NCBI GenBank assembly: GCA_035568175.1
Contig: DATMON010000004.1
Span: 372,001 to 436,000, forward strand
Direction: 5' to 3'
Source: AV40 sp035568175
Lineage (GTDB): Bacteria; Verrucomicrobiota; Verrucomicrobiia; Chthoniobacterales; UBA10450
Length of the DNA stretch: 64,000 nucleotides
Part shown: one piece after another, positions 6,922-15,912 of the stretch
Layout: each line of letters starts with the position of its first letter
Position numbering within the stretch: position 1 is the stretch's first letter
Made by a program: the position numbers and the translations under genes
Notes under the pieces: generated by a model
Told to the model about the DNA's origin: nothing
Databases searched by the model: none
Seen by the model: the letters and a program-made list of their open reading frames with translations, nothing else

Positions 6922-8354
6922 GTTTTTCGGATCGCAATCATAGTGATGTCGTCGTTTTGCGGGGTCGAACCGACGAAGTTTCGCAAATCGTCGATCAACC
7001 GTGTAACCATCGCCTGCGCTCCCTCTTTTGCGCTGGATTGAACCGAAGCAATCGTTCGTTCCAGTCCAAATTCATTCCCTTCATTATCGAGGGCCTCGGT
7101 GATTCCATCCGTATAAAGAAGGATGCAATCATTGCTCTCGAGCGGCACCGCGACGTCCGTTGTCAACCTGTCGAACACGTCTCCGCTGTCAATGCCAACC
7201 ACCATGCCCGGCGTCTTCAAGGGTGCAACGGTCTGCGATTTCTGTTGGTAGAGAAACGGTGCGTCATGTCCGGCGCGAGCGAGGGTAACGCTGCCGCGGA
7301 CCAGATCGAGAACCAGGTAGGCCATGCTGATGAACATGTCCTCCTTGATGTCGGGATAAAGTTGTCGATTCACTTTTTGGAGAACATCTGCCGGCGATGG
7401 ATTTCCTACCGCCTGACTGCGCAGGACGCTGCGACAAATTGCCATGATCAGCGACGCCGGAACGCCTTTGCCGGAAACATCCGCGATGGCAACGCCGAGT
7501 CGTTCGTCATCGACTTTGATATAATCAAAATAATCGCCACTGACCTGGCGCGCCGGGATGTTCATGCCGCTGATCTCAAATCCGTTCACCTTCGGCGCTT
7601 CGGCCGGAAGAAGAATCCGCTGAATGTCACGCGCGATCTCCAGATCGTGGTCGAGCCGTTTCTTTTCGTTCGCCTCGGAATAAATGATGGCGTTGTAGAG
7701 CGCGAAGGCCGATTGCTCGGTGATCGATTTGAAAACGACAAAATCGTTTTGCGAGAATGGCGAGCCCATGTGGCTGTTCGCGAGCGCAAGCAGGCCCATG
7801 TTCTGTTTCGCGTAGAGAAGCGGCGCCACCAGCACAGAAGTCGCGCCCAGCGAACTGTCCCGCAGTTTCGCGAGCTCCGGCGCCTCGGAAAATTCATTCA
7901 AGCAAAGCGGCGTGGCCGTCTGCCACGCGCGCCCAAGCACTCCCTCACCGACTCCGATATTGTGGATCCGAAGAAAGGTTTCCAACGCTACCGGCGTGGC
8001 TGCAGCTTGCTGCAAAATATGTGGCGGAACGTCCACCAGCGGCGGACAACCTTTGGAAACGAAGGTAGGCACAAGCTTTGTCCCGGTTCGATCAGTCAGA
8101 TAAAGCGCGCCACCTTGTGCGTCGAGGACGCGGGTTGCTCCTTCGACAATCAATCGATGCAGATCTGCCGGCCTGATTGTTTCACTGAAAGCCTCGCCGA
8201 GTCCGTGCAGGAAATCGAAAACCAATGTCTCCTCGACTTGAATTTCTTCCTGCGAACGTTCCAACCGGCGAATGCTCCGGCGCAGACGCACCAGCGTATA
8301 AATCCACGCGACCAGACACGCGATCAGCAGCCAGAAGAGAATGGATGGCCGCAT
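6918..8354 (-). CDS. Membrane-anchored GAF/PP2C (RsbU-type) serine phosphatase
   Basis: The 478-residue protein has one N-terminal membrane helix (about residues 5-24) and a short coil. A GAF-like sensory domain follows (about 45-235), then a SpoIIE/RsbU-type PP2C domain (about 250-478) with the metal-binding motifs SGDYFDYI, IADVSGKGVPASLIM and the late YTDGITEA and NDDITMIAI. Such phosphatases dephosphorylate STAS-domain anti-anti-sigma proteins in partner switching. The STAS gene immediately upstream (15-base gap) is the obvious substrate. The gene ends inside the grpE start codon. No anti-sigma kinase gene is nearby. Confidence 0.92.
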   Translation of the reverse strand: MRPSILFWLLIACLVAWIYTLVRLRRSIRRLERSQEEIQVEETLVFDFLHGLGEAFSETIRPADLHRLIVEGATRVLDAQGGALYLTDRTGTKLVPTFVSKGCPPLVDVPPHILQQAAATPVALETFLRIHNIGVGEGVLGRAWQTATPLCLNEFSEAPELAKLRDSSLGATSVLVAPLLYAKQNMGLLALANSHMGSPFSQNDFVVFKSITEQSAFALYNAIIYSEANEKKRLDHDLEIARDIQRILLPAEAPKVNGFEISGMNIPARQVSGDYFDYIKVDDERLGVAIADVSGKGVPASLIMAICRSVLRSQAVGNPSPADVLQKVNRQLYPDIKEDMFISMAYLVLDLVRGSVTLARAGHDAPFLYQQKSQTVAPLKTPGMVVGIDSGDVFDRLTTDVAVPLESNDCILLYTDGITEALDNEGNEFGLERTIASVQSSAKEGAQAMVTRLIDDLRNFVGSTPQNDDITMIAIRKT

Positions 8355-8369
8355 GAGATAGTGGCCAGT

Positions 8370-8882
8370 TTACTCCCCCGCGGTCGTTTGATGGAGGTCC
8401 TGTTTTAAATAATCGAGAACGTCTTTAAACCGAGAAAGATTTTCTGGCGCCACCTCGCACAGGGCCTCATGCGCTTCCAGCATTGTTTCAGCCCTCTCCT
8501 TCTTTTCAGTTTCGGCGCCGTCGCGCGCGTTCTCCTTCATCTTTCGGCATTCCGGAGCGGCCGCGCCATTCGAACGGATTTCGAAAATTTGGTCGAGCCC
8601 AAGTCCGGAAAGAAGCTGGAGACTGCGATCGCCACAATGAATAACGTGGAGATGGCCCTGTCCGAGTTCCTTCAATCGTAGGGCCACCGCCGCCATGGTT
8701 CCCATGAAGGTAGAATCCATCATCGCGCAATGTTCCAGGTCAAAAACAAACTCGCGATAGCCGCGGTTGACCATTTCTTGCGCGAATTCTTTCAGGCTCC
8801 CGCTATTCAGGAAGTTACCCTTGCCTTCCACTCGTACCCAAACGGCGGGGCCGTTCACGCCCACTAGAATCGATGACTGCAC
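8370..8882 (-). CDS. STAS-domain protein (anti-sigma factor antagonist type)
   Basis: Residues about 5-105 form a STAS domain. The stretch DLEHCAMMDSTFMGTMAA carries the conserved Ser (S57) that is phosphorylated in SpoIIAA/RsbV proteins. A further charged 60-residue C-terminal helix-rich tail is not standard for SpoIIAA and could bind a partner. It is the first gene of the operon STAS > RsbU phosphatase > grpE > dnaJ. This arrangement suggests that a partner-switch module is expressed together with chaperones, or senses their availability; that is inference. Confidence 0.88.
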   Translation of the reverse strand: MQSSILVGVNGPAVWVRVEGKGNFLNSGSLKEFAQEMVNRGYREFVFDLEHCAMMDSTFMGTMAAVALRLKELGQGHLHVIHCGDRSLQLLSGLGLDQIFEIRSNGAAAPECRKMKENARDGAETEKKERAETMLEAHEALCEVAPENLSRFKDVLDYLKQDLHQTTAGE

Positions 8883-8962
8883 AACTGAGTAACTAAGAAT
8901 ACAAGATCGAGAGCGACGCTGTCAAATTGCCAACGCCTCACGACGGGAACGCCCTGCATCAC

Positions 8963-9592
8963 CTACTCCCACATATAGGAGTGCGTTTCCGCCACGATCG
9001 TGCCGTTTTCAATCAGCAAACAACGCCATGCCGTTACTCGCCCGTCGTCGAAGTAATCGTCCCCAACCACTTTGAACGCCGTTTTATGGCTCCCGCGCGC
9101 GTTCGAATACGAAATTTCCTGGGCCTGAACATGGGCATGCAGTTTCTCCTGCTTGTACTCCAGTCGTACGGTTAGATCAGCTGGACGGCGCGCCTTCCAG
9201 AAGAAATCGAAATAATTCCCCATCCGCTCGCGCTGATCGAGCTTGGTCACCGCGCCGAAAAGCCGGTACTGTCTTTCGAAGCGGATCGAAGCGTCCTGGA
9301 CCGTGGTCGTTTTACTGGAAGGCGCAGTGCCCGACAGTTTTCCTCCCTTGCCCGTGGCCTGAGAAGTTTGGTCGCCGGTGTTTTTCGCCTGGCCGGGGAC
9401 CTCCTCGGTTAAAAGAAAGAGTTTCGTCTTTCGAAACTGGAAATCGTCGCTCAAAGCCGCCGGTAGCGGAACGACCCGATCGAGCAGGCGGGGTTGCTCC
9501 GCCGGGCGACCGAATCCATTCGCCAGCGGAATCAGAGCCAACCATGCGATTAACAACCTCACGCCTGTTAATGAAACCGGTTCCGCTTTCAC
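8963..9592 (-). CDS. Exported protein of unknown function
   Basis: The 209-residue product begins with a clear signal peptide (LLIAWLALIPLANG). A linker rich in Lys, Thr and Ser follows at about residues 65-100, then a C-terminal domain containing FERQYRLFGAVTKLDQRERMGNYFDFFWKA and HKTAFKVVGDDYFDDGRVTAWRCLLIENG. I recognise no family. It is divergent from the nuclease-ligase gene across 95 bases, so the two may share a promoter region. Periplasmic location is inferred from the signal peptide. Confidence 0.7.
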   Translation of the reverse strand: MKAEPVSLTGVRLLIAWLALIPLANGFGRPAEQPRLLDRVVPLPAALSDDFQFRKTKLFLLTEEVPGQAKNTGDQTSQATGKGGKLSGTAPSSKTTTVQDASIRFERQYRLFGAVTKLDQRERMGNYFDFFWKARRPADLTVRLEYKQEKLHAHVQAQEISYSNARGSHKTAFKVVGDDYFDDGRVTAWRCLLIENGTIVAETHSYMWE

Positions 9593-9687
9593 CTGTCAAT
9601 TCGCAGCAGTGGGAACGGTCCGAGCCGGACTGGCAGTTATCAAACCAATCCAACTTTCGCACGAGAGGTCAGCGCGTAAATTTGCCG

Positions 9688-12423
9688 ATGATCGAAGTCC
9701 GCTACGACCAGGGAGTTTATCTGCCCGTGTCCGACCTGTGGCTCGATCCGTGGGAAGCCAAGCGGTTCGCTTTTGTGTCGCACGCGCACAGCGATCACAT
9801 CGCGCCGCATGAAGAGATTGTTCTTTCCGAGCGCACTGCGCGTTTGCTCCAGGCGCGGATGCCCGGAACCCGAACCGAACATGTCCTGCCGTTCGGCGAA
9901 CCACACCGCGTCCACGATGTCGATCTAACGCTGCTGCCGGCCGGTCATATTTTTGGCTCGGCTCAGTTGCTTCTCGCGACCGAAGACGAAACCCTGCTTT
10001 ACACCGGCGATTTCAAATTGTGTCATGGAAAATCAGCCGAAGCAGCAGAATGGCGTCAGGCCGACACGTTGATCATGGAAACGACGTTCGGTTTGCCGCA
10101 TTACCAATTTCCGCCGACCAAACAAGTGATTACGCAAATCGTCGGGTTCTGCCGGAATGCGATCGAAGAAGGCGCCGTGCCGGTCCTCCTCGGCTATTCG
10201 TTAGGCAAAGCCCAGGAGATCTTGTGTTCGCTCGAGGGCGCGGGACTGACGCCGATGTTGCATGGCTCCGTTTATAAAATGACGCGTATTTACGAACAAT
10301 TCGGGCAGTCGTTCTGCAAATACGTCCGTTACAACAAGAACAACCTTGCCGGCAAAGTGCTGATCTGTCCGCCAAGCGCGAGTCATTCGCCGATGATCGA
10401 GAAAATTCCGCGCAAACGCGTCGCGATGATCACCGGTTGGGCAGTCGATCCGAATGCGATTTATCGCTATCAGGTCGATGCCGCCTTTCCGCTTTCCGAT
10501 CATGCCGACTACAACGATCTCATCCGCTATGTCGATCTTGTGCAACCGAAGCGCGTGCTTACCCTTCACGGCTTTGCCGCCGAGTTCGCGCGCGATTTGC
10601 GCGAGCGCGGAATCGAAGCTTGGGCGTTGAGCGAAGAAAATCAGATGGAACTGAAATTGCCAAAGAGCGTTGTAGCTGCCGGTGTCCCCACCGGCAGTTT
10701 TGTAAATCTGCCGCCGGAGACGGCGGCAGCTACACCATCCGAGTTTTTGGATTTCGCCAATGTCGGCGAGTCAATCGCCGCCACGGCGGCGAAATTAGAG
10801 AAAGTGCGCCTGCTCAGCGAATATTTGCGCAACCTGAACAGCGAGCAGTTACCGGCCGTAACGACTTACCTGACCGGACGCGCATTCGCCCAGAGCGATT
10901 TACGAACATTGCAAGTTGGCTGGGCCGCAATTTATCGCGCGCTGCTCGCCGCCACAAAAATCAGTGAGAGCGAATTTCATCGTATCGCCGCGACTCACGG
11001 CGATCTCGGCAAGACTGCATTCGAAGTTCTCGAAGGACGAACGAAGCCGCAGCCATTTTCAATTTTGGAATCCTGTGACTTGTTCGAAAAATTGCATCGC
11101 GCGCGCGGACCGATCGCAAAAACGAAACTTCTGCAAACGCGCTTTGCCAATTTATCGGCGCGTGAAGGTCAATACGTGGTCAAGATTTTGACCGGCGATC
11201 TTCGGATTGGGTTACGCGAGGGACTGGTGGAAGAAGCGATCTCGCGCGCGTTCGAAGTTCCACTCGAGGAGGTCAAGGAAGCGAACATGTTGCTCGGCGA
11301 TGTCGGCGCCACGGCATCGCTTGCGTCGGAAAAACAACTGGACCGCGCGGAGTTGTCGATCTTTCGCCCGATCAAATGCATGCTCGCGACCCCGGAGCCG
11401 ACCGCGGAAGCGATTTGGGAGCGATTTCGCGACGAGGCCGAAGGGGCAGCAGTTGCAACCGTTTTCGTCGAAGACAAATTCGACGGCATTCGCGCGCAGC
11501 TGCATCGGGATTCCAAACGCGCCGAAATTTATTCGCGCGACCTGCGGCTCATCACCGATCAATTTCACGAGCTGGCCGAACAGGCGCGCAAGTTCGATGT
11601 CGATCTTATCCTTGATGGCGAGATCGTTGCGTTTGAGCAGGGGCGCAGGCTGACGTTTTTCGATTTGCAAAAACGGCTCGGCCGAAAAACGGACGGTGCG
11701 GATTTATTTGCAACGGCATCGGCCGATGTTCCAGTTGCGTTTATCGCCTTCGACTTGCTCTGGCTCAACGGCCGGTCGCTGCTGAAGACCGCGCTCCAGG
11801 AACGGCGCGAACTGCTGCGCGGTTTAAAATTACCGGCGCAATTTCAAACCGCAGAAGTTTTTCCCGCGCATTCAGCCACGGAAATCGACGAACGTTTTCA
11901 GCAAGCCCGGCGGCGATTAAATGAGGGCCTGATGGTCAAAGATCCGAACAGCTTCTACACGCCGGGGGCGCGTGGAATGTTTTGGTTCAAACTAAAGAAA
12001 GAACTCGCCACGCTCGACGTGGTGGTAGTCGGCGCGGAATTCGGTCACGGCAAACGCAACAAGGTGTTGAGCGATTATACTTTTGCAGTGCGCGATGAAA
12101 CGAGCGGCGACCTTCTGCCGATCGGCAAGGCTTACAGCGGCCTGACCGATGTCGAGATCGCGGAGCTGACCGAGCACTTCAAACAAAACACGATCGTCGA
12201 TGACGGTCGATATCGTGAAGTGAAGCCAGATACGGTTCTCGAAATCGCGTTTAACTCGATTCAGCCGAGTACGCGCCATGCGAGCGGACTGGCGCTGCGC
12301 TTTCCGCGCATCAAGGCGATTCGGCGGGACAAAAATGTCGATGCGATCGACACCCTGACCTACGCACGCGAACTTGCGGCGCAGGCGGCACGAGCAGGCG
12401 TAGATGGAGCTACTAAGGCGTAG
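9688..12423 (+). CDS. Fused beta-CASP/metallo-beta-lactamase exonuclease and ATP-dependent DNA ligase
   Basis: One continuous 911-residue frame joins two enzymes. Residues about 1-327 are a ligase-associated metallo-beta-lactamase nuclease with zinc motif HAHSDH (32-37), GHIFGSAQ, TGDF and a beta-CASP region. Residues about 350-911 are a DNA ligase of the ligase B/archaeal-like class, with an N-terminal helical domain, adenylation motif EDKFDGIR (Lys597), ILDGEIVAF and FKLKKE. In many bacteria these are adjacent separate genes, often with an Lhr helicase. I chose the ATG at 9688 because the nuclease homology begins there; an open frame to 9544 would overlap the divergent gene. A palindromic element (10671-10734) is translated exactly at the seam. 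Confidence 0.92.
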   Translation: MIEVRYDQGVYLPVSDLWLDPWEAKRFAFVSHAHSDHIAPHEEIVLSERTARLLQARMPGTRTEHVLPFGEPHRVHDVDLTLLPAGHIFGSAQLLLATEDETLLYTGDFKLCHGKSAEAAEWRQADTLIMETTFGLPHYQFPPTKQVITQIVGFCRNAIEEGAVPVLLGYSLGKAQEILCSLEGAGLTPMLHGSVYKMTRIYEQFGQSFCKYVRYNKNNLAGKVLICPPSASHSPMIEKIPRKRVAMITGWAVDPNAIYRYQVDAAFPLSDHADYNDLIRYVDLVQPKRVLTLHGFAAEFARDLRERGIEAWALSEENQMELKLPKSVVAAGVPTGSFVNLPPETAAATPSEFLDFANVGESIAATAAKLEKVRLLSEYLRNLNSEQLPAVTTYLTGRAFAQSDLRTLQVGWAAIYRALLAATKISESEFHRIAATHGDLGKTAFEVLEGRTKPQPFSILESCDLFEKLHRARGPIAKTKLLQTRFANLSAREGQYVVKILTGDLRIGLREGLVEEAISRAFEVPLEEVKEANMLLGDVGATASLASEKQLDRAELSIFRPIKCMLATPEPTAEAIWERFRDEAEGAAVATVFVEDKFDGIRAQLHRDSKRAEIYSRDLRLITDQFHELAEQARKFDVDLILDGEIVAFEQGRRLTFFDLQKRLGRKTDGADLFATASADVPVAFIAFDLLWLNGRSLLKTALQERRELLRGLKLPAQFQTAEVFPAHSATEIDERFQQARRRLNEGLMVKDPNSFYTPGARGMFWFKLKKELATLDVVVVGAEFGHGKRNKVLSDYTFAVRDETSGDLLPIGKAYSGLTDVEIAELTEHFKQNTIVDDGRYREVKPDTVLEIAFNSIQPSTRHASGLALRFPRIKAIRRDKNVDAIDTLTYARELAAQAARAGVDGATKA
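10671..10734. repeat. TGTAGC-type palindromic element at the nuclease-ligase seam
   Basis: The 64-bp element has perfect 11-bp terminal inverted repeats, TGTAGCTGCCG and CGGCAGCTACA. It consists of two adjacent hairpins (CTGCCGG...CCGGCAG and CTGCCGCC...GGCGGCAG). It is translated in frame as the linker between the two enzyme domains. Confidence 0.85.
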
Positions 12424-14302
12424 CCGAAGGGGACGGTGAAGCGCCTGGTTGATTACCTTGTTTGAGTTCCCGCTTTGATTCCTTCTTCTCTTCTCGTTTC
12501 TGCTCTTTCTTTTCCTTTTTGGTCAGATTTTCGGCTGGTGAAATCGAAGCGGCAGGACTTGTACTCGCCCGCGCCGGAGACGTCGGAGCTGGCGTCGCCG
12601 AGACTGCTGCTCCCATCGGCACGATCTTGCGATGATGAGCGTCCTGCTCTTGAGATTTGAATTTGCCGGGGGCTGCTTCCGGTTGCTCCACGCCAGTGGC
12701 TGCCGGGCCAGCCGCTCGCGAAGGCACCGGCGTCGTAGTTGCAGCAACAGTGTGTGTTGGAGTCGGCGAAACCGACGCCACTGGTCTTGGTGTCGCGCTC
12801 GGCGTTGCCCGCGGAGTCGGTGTTGCATTCGGAACCAGCAATCGTCCGCGGCGTTGCGACGCAGTCGGCAAAGCTGATGCTGACGACGTCGGCGTCGCGG
12901 TTGCGGCCGATGTCGGTGATCGCTCAGACGGAGTTACCCTCCGCGGCGTCATCTTCGGTTCGCGAGTCGATGTTGGACCCGCAGATGGCGCTTCTGTCGG
13001 TGATTGTTCAACCGAAAGTGCTTTTCGCGGAGTGGCCTTCGGTTCAGGCGACATCGTGGCCGACGGCAATGGCGTGGCGGCGACCGATGTCGATGAAGCC
13101 GGCGTCTCGGAACCTTCAGAAGCCGCGGTCGTTGCCGCAGCAGCCTTTACAAATTTTTTTGATGGCGCATTCGGCGGCGGAGTCGCTTCCGCTTTCATTT
13201 TCTCACGCGTTTTCTTGGCAAGTTCGTGATCGGCAATTCCCGCCCAACCGAGATCGACCGTAACTTGCGTGATGTTTTGTTTCACAGCCCGCGGCCGTTC
13301 GCTCGCCTGCGGCGCCGAAATCACCGGCGCAGCCACGATTACGGTTTCGCCCTGAACAAGCGGACGTGGTGCTTCCACATTCACGTCAACACTGAGGTTG
13401 CGTTCCAAGCGAAATCGCTGCATTGGCTCGCGGCTTTGCGCGCGCAACTCGTCGTAGTTCGGACCTTCGTTAACGACGGTCGTGTTATTATAAGTGATGT
13501 TCGTGACGTTGGTGGTTTGATTGACGATGGTCACGTTGCGTTCCGGCGGCACAATGGTGGACTCGATCCGCTGCGCGCCGAATTCTCTGGTCGGGACAAA
13601 AGAATATTGGTCCGGACCGATGTCGTAATAATTATCGGACCAATTGTGGATGCCGGTGCGCTGATCGAATCGCGCTTCCGGCGGCAGCGGCGCCCAGCCG
13701 ACGTAATCGTTGCTCTTGCGCCAGGAAACCCAGGCCGGCGCCCATTGATCACCAGGAACCCAAACCCAGCCGATTCCGCCCAGGCGCGTCCAGCGGCCGT
13801 AGTGATACGTGGCCCAGCCGAATGGCTCCTCGGAGATCCAAGTCCAGCCGGCGTCGGTGTAAACCCAGCGACCGTTCGTGTAAGGACGCCAACTTCGCGA
13901 GCTTTCTGCTTCGCGCGGTTGCCAAACATAGCCGTAATCATTTGTCTCCAACCACGCGCCATGAGGCTCGAGCTGGGTATAAAAAGTTGAATAGCCTCCA
14001 GTCGGCGCGCTTTCTCGAGGAGGACGCGCGCGCGACTCGATGGGCTCGGATTCAGATCGCTCGCGAGGGCCCGGCGTCGCTGCAGCCGCGTTCTCCTTTT
14101 CCGCGAGCGCTTTTTCGCGCGCATCGAGATCGGCTTGCCGCTGTTGAAGCTGTTGCTGCTGCTCGACCTGATGTTCCGCCACCAGTCGTTCCTGGACCTG
14201 GCGCTCAACTTCCGCGTTCTTTTCGGCTTCCGTTTGCTGTTTCTGGCAGGAAATAAGAGCTGCGACCGCTATCACGGCCGGGAATACAAAAAGCTTGTTC
14301 AT
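12413..14302 (-). CDS. DUF6600-type lipoprotein with long Ser/Thr/Pro/Ala-rich tail
   Basis: A lipoprotein signal (MNKLFVFPAVIAVAALISC) is followed by a Gln/Glu-rich coiled coil (about residues 25-70). A Trp/Tyr-rich domain at about 105-235 has repeated W-G-Y-V-W-x-P motifs, matching DUF6600 proteins. The rest, about 350 residues, is a low-complexity tail of TPxxTP, SATP and SPTP repeats ending in a Lys/Glu-rich segment. The whole should be anchored in an outer or inner membrane leaflet facing the periplasm. Its last codons overlap the ligase gene tail to tail by 11 bases. Function unknown. Confidence 0.82.
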   Translation of the reverse strand: MNKLFVFPAVIAVAALISCQKQQTEAEKNAEVERQVQERLVAEHQVEQQQQLQQRQADLDAREKALAEKENAAAATPGPRERSESEPIESRARPPRESAPTGGYSTFYTQLEPHGAWLETNDYGYVWQPREAESSRSWRPYTNGRWVYTDAGWTWISEEPFGWATYHYGRWTRLGGIGWVWVPGDQWAPAWVSWRKSNDYVGWAPLPPEARFDQRTGIHNWSDNYYDIGPDQYSFVPTREFGAQRIESTIVPPERNVTIVNQTTNVTNITYNNTTVVNEGPNYDELRAQSREPMQRFRLERNLSVDVNVEAPRPLVQGETVIVAAPVISAPQASERPRAVKQNITQVTVDLGWAGIADHELAKKTREKMKAEATPPPNAPSKKFVKAAAATTAASEGSETPASSTSVAATPLPSATMSPEPKATPRKALSVEQSPTEAPSAGPTSTREPKMTPRRVTPSERSPTSAATATPTSSASALPTASQRRGRLLVPNATPTPRATPSATPRPVASVSPTPTHTVAATTTPVPSRAAGPAATGVEQPEAAPGKFKSQEQDAHHRKIVPMGAAVSATPAPTSPARASTSPAASISPAENLTKKEKKEQKREEKKESKRELKQGNQPGASPSPSATP

Positions 14303-14335
14303 CGCGATGATTAGACCTCTTTTCTTCCTCGTTAT

Positions 14336-14518
14336 TCAACGGGTTGGCGCCTGCGAGGGCGTCGCGGTTTGAGCGGAAGCCGGCGTGAAAATGACGCTTT
14401 CTATTTTTGCGCGTCGCAGCTTTTGGATATTCGCGTAAAGCGCGACCAGTGCGAACCCGATGGCGATGGCGAGCATGAGTCGCACAACATTTTTCGACAC
14501 GCCGGATTCCGAGCTCAC
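14336..14518 (-). CDS. Small single-pass membrane protein
   Basis: The 60-residue product has one hydrophobic helix at about residues 10-30 (VVRLMLAIAIGFALVALYA) followed by a basic segment and a polar tail. It starts 7 bases after the plsC stop on the same strand, so it is probably the last gene of the aroA-cmk-plsC operon. I recognise no family. Its length and position make it plausible, but coding is not certain. Confidence 0.5.
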   Translation of the reverse strand: MSSESGVSKNVVRLMLAIAIGFALVALYANIQKLRRAKIESVIFTPASAQTATPSQAPTR

Positions 14519-14525
14519 GCCGAAA

Positions 14526-15173
14526 CTATCGATGTCGATCTTGCCGGCGCAAATCTTCTTCGGTCAACTGCAACGCTGCGATCGAATCCATCACCCGTTG
14601 GCTCAACCGCGCGTAAAGATCTTTACCGCCGGTGGTAAGATCTGCATCCGAGAAATAAATCGGCTCACCAACTACGATCGTGATTTTACGCCACAAATGA
14701 ATCCTTCCGTGGATCGGCCAGGCATCGAACGCGCCGAAAATACGCATCGGCACAACCGGTGCGTGCGTTTTCGCGATGAGCAAGCCCAGACCCGCCGCGG
14801 CGGGCTGCAGATTCCCGTCTGGCGTGCGCGAGCCTTCTGGAAAAACCAATGCGCACTCGCCCGCGCTCAGGATTCGAATCAACGCTTTCAGCGCGCTTCG
14901 GTCACCGCCTTGCAAATTGACTGGAACGACGTTGAGCTTGGGTAAAAGCCAGCCGAGCACCGGTATATTCATCAACGATTTTTTCGCCAGAAAATAAATA
15001 GGCCGATCGCAAGCGTTACCGGCCAGCGGTGGATCGAAAAAACTTTGGTGATTTATGGCCAGAATCACCGGCCCGGTCTGAATGACGCGCTCCCGGTTGA
15101 TAATTCGGAACCCGAAAAACAACTGCGCGAGTAACCGACTGAGATGGTAACCGAGCCAGTAGTAAAAATTCAT
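14526..15173 (-). CDS. plsC: 1-acyl-sn-glycerol-3-phosphate acyltransferase
   Basis: The 215-residue enzyme transfers an acyl chain to lysophosphatidic acid to make phosphatidic acid at the inner membrane. It carries the acyltransferase motifs NHQSFFD (H42, D47), FPEGSRT (111-117) and the VPMRIFG block. An N-terminal hydrophobic stretch anchors it. It lies 24 bases after cmk, in the order aroA > cmk > plsC seen in several Gram-negative genomes. The final codons contain a copy of the TGTCGATCTT motif (14533-14542). Confidence 0.92.
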   Translation of the reverse strand: MNFYYWLGYHLSRLLAQLFFGFRIINRERVIQTGPVILAINHQSFFDPPLAGNACDRPIYFLAKKSLMNIPVLGWLLPKLNVVPVNLQGGDRSALKALIRILSAGECALVFPEGSRTPDGNLQPAAAGLGLLIAKTHAPVVPMRIFGAFDAWPIHGRIHLWRKITIVVGEPIYFSDADLTTGGKDLYARLSQRVMDSIAALQLTEEDLRRQDRHR

Positions 15174-15197
15174 TACCGGTTTTGTGATCTAATTTCG

Positions 15198-15854
15198 TTA
15201 AACCGCTAAATTTCTTCCGCGCAATCGGTTAACGATTTCATCTACGACCTGCTCGACGGTGAGATTTGAGGTATCAATCACTTCGGCGTCTTCGGCGACG
15301 ACGAGCGGAGAAGCGGCGCGCGACGAATCGGCTTGATCGCGGCGCGCGATTTCGTCGCGATGTCCCTGGGCGGCGCGCCGTTGAGCACGCACTTCGGGCG
15401 ACGCATCGATGTAAAACTTATAGGGCGTTTCTGAAAAAACTACCGAGCCAATGTCGCGACCTTCAACGACCAGGTCATGCTTGTTCGCGTAATCGCGCAT
15501 TCTCCGCACAAGAATCTCGCGAACTTCCGGGACCGTGCTCACGCGCGACACTTCGCTGTTCACGCGATCTTCGTGCAGATGTTCCGTTAGATCGACATTG
15601 TCGATCAAAAGGTGAAGTTCCCGGTCCTTCAACACGCCACCCACCGACAAAGTCGCGATTAGTTCCGCGATCCGACGTTCGTCTGACGGATCGATACCAG
15701 CTTTAAGCACCGACCAGGTGACAGCGCGATACATCGCACCGGAATTGACGTAAACGAAGCCAAGACGACGCGCCAGCTGACGGGCTACGCTGCTCTTTCC
15801 CGAAGCGGCCGGACCGTCGATGGCGATTACACGATGTCGATCTTGTGCTTGCAT
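15198..15854 (-). CDS. cmk: Cytidylate kinase
   Basis: The product phosphorylates CMP and dCMP for nucleic acid and lipid synthesis. Walker A is GPAASGKS (residues 14-21). GAMYRAVTW, the LVVEGRDIGSVVF nucleotide motif and the AQRRAAQ lid region follow in the usual order. I place the start at the ATG at 15854, which gives 218 residues and matches the family; the frame open to 16154 runs into aroA. The poorly conserved first codons carry a TGTCGATCTT copy. It follows aroA by 58 bases. Confidence 0.95.
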   Translation of the reverse strand: MQAQDRHRVIAIDGPAASGKSSVARQLARRLGFVYVNSGAMYRAVTWSVLKAGIDPSDERRIAELIATLSVGGVLKDRELHLLIDNVDLTEHLHEDRVNSEVSRVSTVPEVREILVRRMRDYANKHDLVVEGRDIGSVVFSETPYKFYIDASPEVRAQRRAAQGHRDEIARRDQADSSRAASPLVVAEDAEVIDTSNLTVEQVVDEIVNRLRGRNLAV

Positions 15855-15912
15855 CTGTGACTGCGCGCGACGCGCAGTTTTTCGCGGAACGCGTGGGGAA
15901 GCAAGCGCTTGA

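Noticed and set aside
6957..8408. A 483-codon plus-strand open frame
   Set aside because: It lies exactly opposite the GAF-PP2C phosphatase gene, has no recognisable motif and is a composition-driven shadow.
8883..8962. CIRCE or similar heat-shock operator before the grpE-dnaJ operon
   Set aside because: No TTAGCACTC-type inverted repeat is visible here or in front of grpE and dnaJ.
12657..13229. A 190-codon plus-strand frame rich in Gly, Val and Ala
   Set aside because: It is antisense to the low-complexity tail of the DUF6600 lipoprotein, which has a lipobox and a known domain on the minus strand.
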